Below the pieces are notes generated by a model. The model made no database searches and was not told the DNA's origin. It worked only from the letters and a program-made list of their open reading frames with translations. This document shows positions 54,184 to 63,129 of a stretch of DNA of 64,000 bases, piece after piece (position 1 is the first letter of the stretch; every line of letters begins with the position of its first letter). The DNA is from Motilibacter rhizosphaerae (GTDB taxonomy: Bacteria; Actinomycetota; Actinomycetes; Motilibacterales; Motilibacteraceae), in contig NZ_SGXD01000004.1 in the NCBI RefSeq assembly GCF_004216915.1, positions 248,001 through 312,000 on the forward strand. The letters run 5' to 3'. The position numbers and the translations under genes are program-made.

Positions 54184-54959
54184 GGGACGCGCTCCTCCGC
54201 CCCGCGCTCCTGCTCGCCGCGGCCACGGTGCTGTGCCAGGTCGCGTACCCGCTGACCAGCGGTGCCGCCCGCGACCGGCTCACGGTCGCGACGGTCCTGG
54301 TCGCCGCGCTGGCCGTGCTGCTCGACCTGGCGTCCTCCCGCGGCCCGCTCGCCGCCGCCCGGGCCGCGGCCGCCACCTGGGTGCTGACGTTCGCGGTGGA
54401 GGCGGTCGGCACGGGGACGGGCCAGCCGTTCGGGCCGTACTCCTACGCCGGCTCCCTCGGCCCGCGCGTGCTCGGCGTCCCCCTGCTCGTCCCGCTGGCG
54501 TGGGGCATGGTCGCCCTCCCGCTGCTGATGGCGGTGCGCCGGCTGGCCGCCTCCCCGGCCGCCCGCGCCGCGCTGGGCGGCGTGGCGCTGACCGGCTGGG
54601 ACCTCTTCCTCGACCCGCAGATGGTCGCCGCCGGGCACTGGCGGTGGGCCGACCCCTCCCCGCACCTGCCGGGGGTGCCGCACGTGCCGGTGCACAACTT
54701 CGCGGGCTGGCTCGTCACCGGGACCGTGCTCGTGCTCGTGCTCGACCGGGTCGTGCCGGAGGGGCCGGCCGACCCCCTCGTCCCCGCGGTCCTGCTCGGC
54801 TGGACGTGGCTCGGCGGGGTCGTGGGCGCGGCGGCGTTCTTCGGCCGCCCGGCCGTGGCGGTCTGGGGCGGGGTCGTGCTGGGCGCGGTCGTGGTGCCGT
54901 GGCTGGTGCTGGTCGCCCGCGACGCCGCCGTCCCGCAGCGCGAGCCGGTGCCCGCGTGA
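54180..54959 (+). CDS. cruF: CruF-like carotenoid 1,2-hydratase
   Basis: This 259-residue integral membrane protein has about seven helices. The segment AVEAVGTGTGQPFGPYSY and the GWDLFLDPQMVAAGHWRW motif are typical of the CruF carotenoid hydratase family (also bisanhydrobacterioruberin hydratase), which adds water across the 1,2 double bond of an acyclic carotenoid end. It is coupled by GTGA to the crtA-like gene before it and the glycosyltransferase after it, matching the known cruF-cruG pairing. Confidence 0.88.
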   Translation: MRDALLRPALLLAAATVLCQVAYPLTSGAARDRLTVATVLVAALAVLLDLASSRGPLAAARAAAATWVLTFAVEAVGTGTGQPFGPYSYAGSLGPRVLGVPLLVPLAWGMVALPLLMAVRRLAASPAARAALGGVALTGWDLFLDPQMVAAGHWRWADPSPHLPGVPHVPVHNFAGWLVTGTVLVLVLDRVVPEGPADPLVPAVLLGWTWLGGVVGAAAFFGRPAVAVWGGVVLGAVVVPWLVLVARDAAVPQREPVPA

Positions 54960-56080
54960 GCCGGGCCGGTCGGGCCCTCGTCCGGGCCGGCACCGCGCTC
55001 GCCGTCGCGGGGACGGCCCACACCGCGCTCAACCTGCGCCTGCTGCGCACCCCGCGGGTGGACCCTCCCCCGCTCGGCGAGCGCACGAGCCTGCTGCTCC
55101 CGCTGCGCGACGAGGCGCACCGGGCGGGCCCGTGCCTCGACGCGCTGCCGGCCGTGCTCGCCGCCGACCCCCTGCTCGAGCTGGTCGTGCTCGACGACGC
55201 GTCCACCGACGGCACCGCCGCGCTCGTGCGCGAGCGGCTCGCGACCGAGCTCGCGACCGGCCGCGCGCGCCTGCTCGCCGGCGAGCCGCCGCCCCCCGGC
55301 TGGCTCGGCAAGCCGTGGGCGTGCGCGCAGCTCGTCGCTGCGGCCGCACCGGGGACGGGGGTGCACGTCCTGCTCGACGCCGACGTGGTGCTCGCGCCGC
55401 ACGCCGTGCGCGCGACCGTCGACCTGCTCCGCCGCCACGGCCTCGACCTGGTGAGCCCGTACCCGCGCCAGCTCGTCGGCTCCCCGGGGGAGCGGCTCGT
55501 CCAGCCGCTGCTCCAGTGGTCCTGGGCGACGACGCTGCCGCTGCGGCTCGCGGAGCGCTCCCCCCGCCCCTCGCTCGCCGCCGCCAACGGGCAGCTGCTC
55601 GCGGTCGACGCCGCCGCGTACGCCCGCTGCGGGGGGCACGCCGCCGTCCGCGGCGAGGTGCTCGAGGACATCGCGCTCGTCCGGGCCGTCAAGGCGGCCG
55701 GCGGGCGCGGCACGGTGGCCGACGGCACGGCGCTCGCGACCTGCCGGATGTACGCCGGCTGGACCGAGCTGCGCGACGGGTGGGCGAAGTCGCTGTGGGC
55801 GGCGTTCGGCTCGCCGGCGGGGGCGGCGGGGGCGACGGCGCTCCTGCTCACCGCGTACGTCGTGCCGCCGGCCGCCGCCCTGCGCGGCTCGCGCACGGGA
55901 GCGGTCGGCACCGTCGCCGCCGTCCTCGGCCGCGTGCTCGTCGCGCGCCGCACCGGCGGACGTCCCGCGGACGCCGTGGCCCACCCCGCCTCCGTGCTGG
56001 CCCTGGCCTGGCTGACCGCCCGCTCGGTGCGCCGCCACCGGCGGGGCACCCTGTCGTGGAAGGGTCGAGGAGTCGGGTGA
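54956..56080 (+). CDS. cruG: CruG-like carotenoid glycosyltransferase (GT2)
   Basis: The 374-residue GT2-type protein has a membrane-associated N-terminus, LLLPLRDEA, LVVLDDASTDGTAAL, GWLGKPWACAQL, the nucleotide-sugar DxD in VLLDADVVL and the catalytic EDIALVRAVKAAG segment, plus C-terminal hydrophobic helices. In cruF-cruG systems this enzyme glycosylates the hydroxyl on an acyclic carotenoid. The donor sugar cannot be told. GTG 54956 overlaps cruF by GTGA. An inverted repeat (CCCGTTC/GAACGGG, 56118-56135) lies after the stop and may be a weak terminator or operator. Confidence 0.85.
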   Translation: MSRAGRALVRAGTALAVAGTAHTALNLRLLRTPRVDPPPLGERTSLLLPLRDEAHRAGPCLDALPAVLAADPLLELVVLDDASTDGTAALVRERLATELATGRARLLAGEPPPPGWLGKPWACAQLVAAAAPGTGVHVLLDADVVLAPHAVRATVDLLRRHGLDLVSPYPRQLVGSPGERLVQPLLQWSWATTLPLRLAERSPRPSLAAANGQLLAVDAAAYARCGGHAAVRGEVLEDIALVRAVKAAGGRGTVADGTALATCRMYAGWTELRDGWAKSLWAAFGSPAGAAGATALLLTAYVVPPAAALRGSRTGAVGTVAAVLGRVLVARRTGGRPADAVAHPASVLALAWLTARSVRRHRRGTLSWKGRGVG

Positions 56081-56231
56081 CCGCCCGCCTGGACGGGCCA
56101 CCCGCTCAGGTCCGCACCCCGTTCAGCCGAACGGGTCGCGAGCATCGACGTGGGGCATGATCAGTCGTACGTTCGGTGAACACACCAGCACGATGGGTGC
56201 ACATGCGCCCGAGTGGCGGAAGGTGGGGGAC

Positions 56232-58511
56232 ATGGCGGGAGTCGGACGCGGCGCGGAGGCTGCGCAGGGGCGCGCAGCGGCCGACGGCGGCGACACCGCC
56301 CAGCCGGAGCTGCTCATGCTCATGCTGCAGCAGGTCGTCGACGTGGCCCTGCTGCCGCTGCCCGCCGAGCAGGCGCTGGTGGAGCTCGCGGCCCGGCTCC
56401 GCGACGCCCTCGGCGGCGACGTCGCCTCGATCTACCTCTCCGCCGGCCAGGACCTCGTCGTCCAGGCCAGCATCGGCATGCACGACGAGCCCGTGCAGGA
56501 GCGCGTCACCCGCGGGGACGGCCTCGTCGGCCGGGTGGGCGCCGAGCGCGCCCCGCGGCTGGTGAGCGACACCGGGGGCGACGGCTCCGGCCTGCGCAGC
56601 CTGGTCCTCGCCCCGCTGGTGCTCGCGGGGACGCTCACCGGCGTCGTCCAGGTCGGCTCGTACGTCCCCGGCCGGTTCGCCGAGAGCGACCTCACGCTGC
56701 TGCGCATCGTCGCCGACCGCGTCGCGCTCGCCGTGGAGCAGCTGCAGAGCCGCGAGCGCGAGCGGCGCGCCGTCGAAGCGCTCCGCGAGTCGGAGGCGCG
56801 CGTCCGCGCGGTCTTCGACTCCGCCGCCGACGGCATCCTCATCGTCCAGGAGGACGGCAGCGTCGAGAGCGCGAACCCCACCGCCGAGCGCATGTTCGGC
56901 TTCCCCTCCGGCGGGCTCGTCGGCGTCTCGCTCGACGTGCTGGTCCCGGGGGACGAGGGGGCCTCGCCGCCGCCGGTGCTGGCGGTCTTCACCCGCGGGT
57001 CGCGCGACCCCGCCCTGCTCGGGCGCGGGCACGACGTCGTGGCCCGGCGCGCCGACGGGTCGGAGTTCCCCGCCGAGGTCAGCGTCACGAGCATGGACGT
57101 CCGCGGGCGCCAGCTCGCCTGCGCGGTCGTCCGCGACACGACCGAGCGCACCGAGCTCGACCGCAAGCTGACCTACCTCTCGCGGCACGACACCCTGACG
57201 GGGCTCGGCAACCGCGCCCTGCTCGACGACCGGCTGGGCCACGCGCTCGCCCGCGTGCGCCGCCACGACACCCGGGTCGGGGTCATGCTCTGCGACCTCG
57301 ACCACTTCAAGTCGGTCAACGACAGCCTCGGCCACGGCGCGGGCGACGCGCTGCTCGTGACGATCGCCGGCCGGCTGCGCGACGCCGTCCGCCCCGAGGA
57401 CACCATCGTCCGGCTGGGCGGCGACGAGTTCGTCATCGTCTGCGAGGACATGCCCGACGTGGAGTCGCTCGCCGGGCTCGGCCGCCGCATCGTCGAGTCC
57501 GTCCGCCAGCCGCTCCTGCTCGACGGCACCGAGGTCTTCCCGACGGTGAGCATCGGCGTCGCGCTCAGCCGCAGCGCGTCGACCACCTCGGAGCAGCTGC
57601 TGGGCGACGCCGACCTCGCGCTCTACACCGCGAAGGACGCCGGGCGCGGGCGCTGCCACGTCTTCGACGACTCGATGCGCGCCCGGTCCCAGGGCAAGAT
57701 GCGGCTCCGCTCGGAGCTGCACCGGGCGCTGGAGCGCGACGAGATCGTCGTGCACTACCAGCCGCTCTACGACCTGCGCACCGGTGTCGTGCGCGGCGTC
57801 GAGGCGCTCATGCGCTGGCAGCACCCGACGCAGGGGCTGCTGACGCCGGAGGCGTTCCTGCCGCTGGCGCTCGAGTCCGACCTCATCCTCGACCTCGACG
57901 GCTACGTCGTGCGCCGGGCGTGCGCCGAGGTCGCGCAGATGTCGCGGGTCACCGGGCGGCGGATCGACGCGTGGGTCAACTACTCGGCGCGCACGCTCGC
58001 GAGCCCCGACCTCTGCGACGAGACGAGCCGCGCCGCCCGCGAGGCCGGCCTGCCCGCCGAGAACCTCACCATCGAGGTCACGGAGAGCGCCCTGCTGGAG
58101 GACCTCGCCACGACGGGCCGGGCGCTGCAGGAGCTGCGCCGGCAGCGGGTGCGCCTCGCCATCGACGACTTCGGCGCCGGCCACACCGCGCTCACCTACC
58201 TCACCCGGCTGCCGGTCTCCGCGGTGAAGCTGGACCGCACCTTCACCCAGTCCATCGACACCTCCCCGGTCGACCGCGCGGTCGTGCGCAGCGTGGCCGA
58301 CCTGGCCCGCGCGCTCGGGCTGGTCACCGTCGCCGAGGGCGTCGAGACGAGCTCGCAGCTCGACCTCGCCGCCGCCAGCGGCTGCAACCTCGGCCAGGGC
58401 TACCTGCTCGCGCGGCCGGTCGCGTACGACGTCGTGCTCGACCTGGCCGGGCGCCCGGCGATCGACCTGCGCCACGGCTCTGCGGGGGCGCGGGGCGTGC
58501 GCAGCGCCTAG
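56232..58511 (+). CDS. GAF-PAS-GGDEF-EAL cyclic di-GMP protein
   Basis: This protein of about 759 residues carries a GAF domain (about residues 30-175), a PAS domain (ARVRAVFDSAADGILIVQEDG), a GGDEF domain with an intact GGDEF (396-400) and an EAL domain. EAL is complete (Glu524-Ala-Leu), with NYSARTL, IEVTESAL, AIDDFGAGHTALTYL and AEGVET, so phosphodiesterase activity is likely and cyclase activity possible. There is no signal peptide or membrane segment. ATG 56232 is chosen because GGAAGG lies 8 bases upstream; an in-frame ATG at 56157 would add 25 residues. It sits in the middle of the carotenoid genes without clear reason. Confidence 0.9.
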   Translation: MAGVGRGAEAAQGRAAADGGDTAQPELLMLMLQQVVDVALLPLPAEQALVELAARLRDALGGDVASIYLSAGQDLVVQASIGMHDEPVQERVTRGDGLVGRVGAERAPRLVSDTGGDGSGLRSLVLAPLVLAGTLTGVVQVGSYVPGRFAESDLTLLRIVADRVALAVEQLQSRERERRAVEALRESEARVRAVFDSAADGILIVQEDGSVESANPTAERMFGFPSGGLVGVSLDVLVPGDEGASPPPVLAVFTRGSRDPALLGRGHDVVARRADGSEFPAEVSVTSMDVRGRQLACAVVRDTTERTELDRKLTYLSRHDTLTGLGNRALLDDRLGHALARVRRHDTRVGVMLCDLDHFKSVNDSLGHGAGDALLVTIAGRLRDAVRPEDTIVRLGGDEFVIVCEDMPDVESLAGLGRRIVESVRQPLLLDGTEVFPTVSIGVALSRSASTTSEQLLGDADLALYTAKDAGRGRCHVFDDSMRARSQGKMRLRSELHRALERDEIVVHYQPLYDLRTGVVRGVEALMRWQHPTQGLLTPEAFLPLALESDLILDLDGYVVRRACAEVAQMSRVTGRRIDAWVNYSARTLASPDLCDETSRAAREAGLPAENLTIEVTESALLEDLATTGRALQELRRQRVRLAIDDFGAGHTALTYLTRLPVSAVKLDRTFTQSIDTSPVDRAVVRSVADLARALGLVTVAEGVETSSQLDLAAASGCNLGQGYLLARPVAYDVVLDLAGRPAIDLRHGSAGARGVRSA

Positions 58512-58554
58512 GCTCCTGGCCCGTGTCCAGGGTCGTCGATGCGTAGGGTCGCTG

Positions 58555-60042
58555 GTGCCTAGGGTCGTGGTGGTGGGGGCCGGCATGGGCGGCCTCGCCG
58601 CGGCCGCCCGGCTCCGCGCGCTCGGCCACGACGTGGTCCTGTGCGAGCGGGCGGGGAGGACCGGCGGCAAGCTCGCCGGCTGGTCGCGCGACGGCTTCGC
58701 CTTCGACACCGGGCCCTCGCTGCTGACGCTGCCGGCGACCTACCGCGACCTGTTCCTCAAGACCGGCGCGCCGCTCGAGGACGTCGTCGACCTGCAGCCG
58801 GTCGACCCGGCCTTCACGTACGCGTTCGCCGACGGCACGCGGCTCGTCCTGCCCAACACCTCGCGGGCGCGCACCCGCGAGGCGGTCGGCGACGCGCTCG
58901 GCGGCGCGGCTGCCGACGACTGGGACGCGCTCATCGCGCACGCCGCGCGGGTCTGGGAGCGCACCCGGCGCCCGTTCCTCGAGCAGGGCCTCGCGCCCCG
59001 CGAGCTGCTCGCCCTCGGCCGCGACCCGCGCGCGGTGCGCGACGTCGCGCCGTGGCTGACGCTGCGCGGGCTGGGGCGCCGGCTGCTGCGCGACCCGCGC
59101 CTGCGCCTCGTGCTCGACCGCTACGCGACCTACGCCGGGTCCGACCCGCGCCGCGCGCCCGCCGCGCTGTGCACGATCCCGTTCGTCGAGCAGGCCTTCG
59201 GCGCCTGGCACGTGGCCGGCGGCCTGCAGCGCCTCGGCAACGCGCTGGAGCAGCGCGTGCTCGAGCTCGGGGTGCAGCTCCGGCTGGGCGCGGAGGTCAC
59301 CCGGGTGCTCGTCGAGGGCGGGCGCGCGGCCGGGGTGGAGCTGGCCGGCGGCGAGCGGCTGCCGGCCGACGTCGTCGTCGCCGACGCGGACGCCGGGCTG
59401 GTCTACGGCTCGCTGCTGCCGCCGCTGCCGCAGACACGCCGCGCGCTGCGCCGGGTGCGGCGCGCCGACCGGTCCTTCGGCGGCTTCGTCCTGCTCCTGG
59501 CGCTGCGCGGCCGGACCCCCGGGCTGACCCACCACACCGTGCTGTTCCCCGCGGACTACGACGCGGAGTTCGACGCGGTCTTCGCCGGGCGCACCGCCGC
59601 CGACCCGGCGGTCTACGTCTGCTCGCCCGACGACCCGGCGATGCGCCCCGAGGGCGGCGAGGCGTGGTTCGTCCTCGTCAACGCACCGCTCCACTCCCCC
59701 GGCAGTGGCTCCGCGGGGACGGACTGGCGCGCGCCGGGCGTCGCCACCGCGTACGCGGACCAGGTGCTGGACCTGCTCGCGGCCCGCGGGCTGGACATGC
59801 GCCAGCGGCTGCTGTGGTCGGAGGTGCGCACGCCGGCGGACCTCGAGGCTGCCGCCGGCGCGCCCGGGGGCTCGATCTACGGCAGCGCGGCGCACGGGCG
59901 GGCGGCCCCCCTGCTGCGCCCCGCCAACCGGAGCCCGCTGCCGGGGCTGTTCCTCGTCGGGGGCTCGGCGCACCCCGGCGGCGGGCTGCCGCTGGTGGCC
60001 CTGTCGGCGGCGATCGTCGCGGAGCAGGTCGGCGCCGCCTAG
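58555..60042 (+). CDS. CrtI/CrtD-type carotenoid desaturase or oxygenase
   Basis: The 495-residue flavoprotein begins VVVVGAGMGGLAAAARL with the dinucleotide-binding motif, then CERAGRTGGKLAGW and FDTGPSLLTLP, and has the C-terminal FAD motif LPGLFLVGGSAHPGGGLPLV. This is the phytoene desaturase family. With crtA/cruF/cruG nearby, a CrtD-like 3,4-desaturase or a related terminal oxidase is more likely than the main phytoene desaturase, but the sequence alone does not settle it. The GTG start at 58555 has no ribosome site; TAGGGT at 58544-58549 would give a leaderless mRNA. Confidence 0.85.
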   Translation: MPRVVVVGAGMGGLAAAARLRALGHDVVLCERAGRTGGKLAGWSRDGFAFDTGPSLLTLPATYRDLFLKTGAPLEDVVDLQPVDPAFTYAFADGTRLVLPNTSRARTREAVGDALGGAAADDWDALIAHAARVWERTRRPFLEQGLAPRELLALGRDPRAVRDVAPWLTLRGLGRRLLRDPRLRLVLDRYATYAGSDPRRAPAALCTIPFVEQAFGAWHVAGGLQRLGNALEQRVLELGVQLRLGAEVTRVLVEGGRAAGVELAGGERLPADVVVADADAGLVYGSLLPPLPQTRRALRRVRRADRSFGGFVLLLALRGRTPGLTHHTVLFPADYDAEFDAVFAGRTAADPAVYVCSPDDPAMRPEGGEAWFVLVNAPLHSPGSGSAGTDWRAPGVATAYADQVLDLLAARGLDMRQRLLWSEVRTPADLEAAAGAPGGSIYGSAAHGRAAPLLRPANRSPLPGLFLVGGSAHPGGGLPLVALSAAIVAEQVGAA

Positions 60043-60092
60043 CGGTTAGGGTGGTCGGGAGACGGCCCGCTGCTGGAAGGACCCGCCGCCGC

Positions 60093-61742
60093 ATGCGCCT
60101 CCCCCGCCCGAGCTACCGCCTCCCGTTCCGCCGCCGCGCGGCCGCCGCCCCCACCGAGGGGGTCGTCGCCGCGACCCCGGTGCCCCCCTCGACCACGCGC
60201 CGCGCCGCCCGCGCGGTCCTGGCCGCCGGGCTCGCGGTCCTCGTGGCGGCGCTCGTCGCGGTGGGGGCGGGACTGGCGGGGGGCGAGCCTCGCGGGGCGT
60301 CGGCCTCGGTGGAGTCCTACAGCGCGAGCCCCGGCTGGCTGACCGCGTCGGGCGGACCGCTGGCGGGGCTCAGCCCGCTGCCGGACTACGCCCTCCCCTC
60401 GACGCCGCCGCTGCCCCCGCCGCCCGCACCGAGCACGCCCGTCGTGCCCGTGGCCGTGCCTCCGGCGACGACGACCACCCCGCCCGCCGCCGCTCCCGGG
60501 ACCACCGCGCCGGCGCCGGGCGGGACCACGTCACCGGGCAGCAGCAGCCCGACGCCCTCCGCGCCCTCGTCAGGTGACGTCCAGCCGCCGAGGCAGACGG
60601 CGACGACCGTGCCGGGGACGCTGTTCGGCATCCACGACGCCGAGCTCGCCGCAGGCAAGGTGCCGGGCGTGCCCGTCGGCGAGGTCCGCCTCTGGGACAC
60701 GGAGGGCACGACCTGGCGCGACCTGCAGCCGACCTCGCGCACCTGGGACTGGACGAGGCTCGACACCGCGGTCGCCACCGCGCAGAAGGCCGGTGAGCGG
60801 GTCCTGCTCGTGCTGGGCCAGACCCCGCAGTGGGCGGCGTCGGACCCGAGCGACCCGGCGTACGCCAGCAGCACCGGCTACGGGCCGTCGGTCCCGCGGT
60901 CGGTCGGCAGCTGGACGACCTACGTCAAGGCCGTCGCGACCCGCTACAAGGGCCGCATCGCCGACTACGAGGTGTGGAACGAGCCCAACGCCAAGCAGTT
61001 CTGGACGGGCAGCATGAAGCAGCTCGTGCCGTTCGCGAAGGCGGCCTACACCACGATCAAGGCGGTGGACCCGGAGGCCACGGTGACCACCCCGGGGTTC
61101 GTGGTCCGCCGCAACGCCCAGCGCGGCGACTTCACCCGCTACCTGGACGCCGGCGGGGCGCAGTGGGCCGACGTCGTCAACGTCCACCTCTACCCGGAGC
61201 CCAAGGGCACTCCCGAGGACATGGGGACGATCCTCGACGACGTGCAGACCCGCCTCGCCAAGGTGGGCGCGAGCAGCAAGCCGATCTGGAACACCGAGGT
61301 CAACTTCGGCCTGCCCACCGGTGGCGCCACCGACGGGGCGACCTTCTCGGCGGCGACGCAGGCGGCCTACGTCGCCCGCAACTTCCTCGTCACCCAGGAC
61401 CTCGGCGTGCGCCGGTCCTACTGGTACTCCTGGACTACCACGTCGCTCCCGGTCAGCCTGGTCGGCAAGGACCAGAAGCCGACGGCTGCGGCCGCGGCCT
61501 GGACGACGATCCGGTCGTGGATGGTCGGGCCCGGCTGGCGCGGCTGCACCACCAGCGACGACGGCACCTGGACCTGCTGGGTCGGCAGCGGCCGGATCGT
61601 CTGGAACCCCTCGCGGACGGTCGACTACCCCGTGCCCAGCGGGACCCGGACTGCGGTGAGCCTCACGGGCGCGAGCACGCCGGCCAAGGGCGGCGACTCG
61701 GTGAAGGTCGGCGGCAGCCCGCTGCTCCTGCGCACCTCGTGA
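60093..61742 (+). CDS. membrane-anchored GH39/GH5-like glycoside hydrolase
   Basis: The 549-residue protein has a basic cytoplasmic tail, one membrane helix (about residues 38-62), a Pro/Thr/Ser-rich linker and an outer TIM-barrel domain (from about residue 170). The retaining-type glutamates are Glu297 in YEVWNEPN (acid/base) and Glu402 in WNTEVNF (nucleophile), the pattern of clan A hydrolases such as GH39. RLWDTEGTTWRDLQP is near the start of the barrel. The linker suggests a cell-surface enzyme acting on polysaccharide; the substrate is unknown. It lies 50 bases after the CrtI-type gene and overlaps the methyltransferase by GTGA. Confidence 0.8.
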   Translation: MRLPRPSYRLPFRRRAAAAPTEGVVAATPVPPSTTRRAARAVLAAGLAVLVAALVAVGAGLAGGEPRGASASVESYSASPGWLTASGGPLAGLSPLPDYALPSTPPLPPPPAPSTPVVPVAVPPATTTTPPAAAPGTTAPAPGGTTSPGSSSPTPSAPSSGDVQPPRQTATTVPGTLFGIHDAELAAGKVPGVPVGEVRLWDTEGTTWRDLQPTSRTWDWTRLDTAVATAQKAGERVLLVLGQTPQWAASDPSDPAYASSTGYGPSVPRSVGSWTTYVKAVATRYKGRIADYEVWNEPNAKQFWTGSMKQLVPFAKAAYTTIKAVDPEATVTTPGFVVRRNAQRGDFTRYLDAGGAQWADVVNVHLYPEPKGTPEDMGTILDDVQTRLAKVGASSKPIWNTEVNFGLPTGGATDGATFSAATQAAYVARNFLVTQDLGVRRSYWYSWTTTSLPVSLVGKDQKPTAAAAAWTTIRSWMVGPGWRGCTTSDDGTWTCWVGSGRIVWNPSRTVDYPVPSGTRTAVSLTGASTPAKGGDSVKVGGSPLLLRTS

Positions 61743-62473
61743 CCGGCGCGCGCGGGACGTCGTTCGGCGTCGTCGCGGACCTCTACGACCGGGTCCGTCC
61801 GGGCTACCCTGACCAGGCCCTCGACCGGCTGCTGCCGGCGCACCCCGTGCGCGTGCTCGACCTGGGCGCCGGCACGGGGAAGCTGACCCGGCAGCTCGCC
61901 GCCCGCGGCCACGACGTGGTCGCGGTCGAGCCGGACGCCGGCATGCGCGCGGTCCTCTCCCGCTCCGCAGGGCGCCCGGTCGAGGTCCTCGCCGGCACCG
62001 CGGAGCAGCTCCCCGTGCCGGACGCGAGCGTCGACGTCGTCATCGCGGCCCAGGCCTGGCACTGGGTCGACCCGGAGCGCGCGGTGCCGGAGGCGGCCCG
62101 CGTGCTGCGGCCCGGGGGCGCGCTCGCCCTGCTGTGGAACGTCCGCGACGAGTCCGTCGGGTGGGTCGCCGAGCTCGGCAGGCTCATGGAGCCCGACGTG
62201 CGGCAGGACGAGGCCTACGCCCGGCCCGGCGTCGGCGCGCCCTTCGGCCCGGTGGAGCGGTTCGAGGTGCCCTGGCAGCACGAGCTCGCCCCCGGCGACC
62301 TCGTCGAGCTCGCCGCCTCGCGCAGCTACGTCATCGCCGCCGCGCCCTCCGACCGCGAGCGCGTCCTGGCCGCGGTGGCCGAGCTGGCCCGGACCGCCCC
62401 CGAGCTGGCCGGCCGGGAGCGCGTCGCCCTGCCCTACGTCACCCGCTGCAGCCTCGCCCGGCTGCCGGTCTAG
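61739..62473 (+). CDS. class I SAM-dependent methyltransferase
   Basis: This 244-residue methyltransferase has motif I VLDLGAGTGKLTRQLAARGH, VVAVEPDAGM, the AWHWVDPERAVPEAARVLRPGG segment and a helical C-terminus. It belongs to the Methyltransf_11 type. It is coupled by GTGA to the glycosidase upstream. Its stop TAG (62471-62473) directly abuts the stop of the convergent gene. The substrate is unknown; methylation of a glycan or small molecule would fit the context, but this is a guess. Confidence 0.85.
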   Translation: MTGARGTSFGVVADLYDRVRPGYPDQALDRLLPAHPVRVLDLGAGTGKLTRQLAARGHDVVAVEPDAGMRAVLSRSAGRPVEVLAGTAEQLPVPDASVDVVIAAQAWHWVDPERAVPEAARVLRPGGALALLWNVRDESVGWVAELGRLMEPDVRQDEAYARPGVGAPFGPVERFEVPWQHELAPGDLVELAASRSYVIAAAPSDRERVLAAVAELARTAPELAGRERVALPYVTRCSLARLPV

Positions 62474-63118
62474 CTAGCCGCGCAGCTCGCGGCGCGCCCT
62501 CAGCAGCAGCTGGGCGCAGCCCGTCGCCCCTCCCGCGACGAGCGCCGCGGCGCCGGCCGTCCCCCAGGCCGGCGCCGGGCCGGGACCCACGGCCGCGCCG
62601 ACCGCGAACAGCGCCACGACGACCACGCGGGTCGCCCGCTCCCCCACCGGGTACGCGGGCAGCTCGGTCCCCCCGGCCGCGGCGCGGGCCCGCGCGTACT
62701 CCTGGAGGGAGGCGAGCACGAGCGCCGCACCGGCGAGCAGCGGCGGCGCGCCCAGGACGGCGAGCGCGAGCACGAAGCACGCGTCGGTGACCCGGTCCAC
62801 CACGGAGTCGAGCAGCCACCCCCACCGCGTCGTCCGCCCGGTGAGCACCGCCACCGCCCCGTCGAGCCCGTCGACGAGGCCGGTGAGACCGGTCAGCGCG
62901 GCGCCCGCCAGCGGCCAGGCGGCCCCGGGCAGGCAGGCGACGGGGACGAGCGCGCCGAGCACGAGCCCGGCGAGCGTGACGGCGTCGGGCGGGACGCGGC
63001 GCACGGCGAGCGGCCGGGCCAGCGCGTACGCGACGCGCAGCCAGCCGCGCACCATCCCCGTCGGGACGATGCCGGCGTGGAGCCGCGACCAGGCGGCGAG
63101 GTACTCCTCGAGGGTCAC
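62474..63118 (-). CDS. CDP-alcohol phosphatidyltransferase family protein
   Basis: This 214-residue membrane protein has about six helices and the CDP-alcohol phosphotransferase signature starting DGLDGAVAVLTG and continuing WGWLLDSVVDR. The canonical form is DxxDGxxARx8GxxxDxxxD. The aspartates are kept, but the Arg of the AR pair is Val, so activity or substrate may be unusual. GTG 63118 is the best start, though no ribosome site is seen; it lies 12 bases after the metF stop. The enzyme would link an alcohol such as glycerol-phosphate, inositol or serine to CDP-diacylglycerol. Confidence 0.8.
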   Translation of the reverse strand: MTLEEYLAAWSRLHAGIVPTGMVRGWLRVAYALARPLAVRRVPPDAVTLAGLVLGALVPVACLPGAAWPLAGAALTGLTGLVDGLDGAVAVLTGRTTRWGWLLDSVVDRVTDACFVLALAVLGAPPLLAGAALVLASLQEYARARAAAGGTELPAYPVGERATRVVVVALFAVGAAVGPGPAPAWGTAGAAALVAGGATGCAQLLLRARRELRG

Positions 63119-63129
63119 CGGCGGCAGCG

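Noticed and set aside
56118-56135. LexA-type box near the GGDEF-EAL gene
   Set aside because: CCCGTTC-AGCC-GAACGGG is an inverted repeat with the half-sites in the opposite order (GTTC then GAAC) and does not match the SOS consensus.
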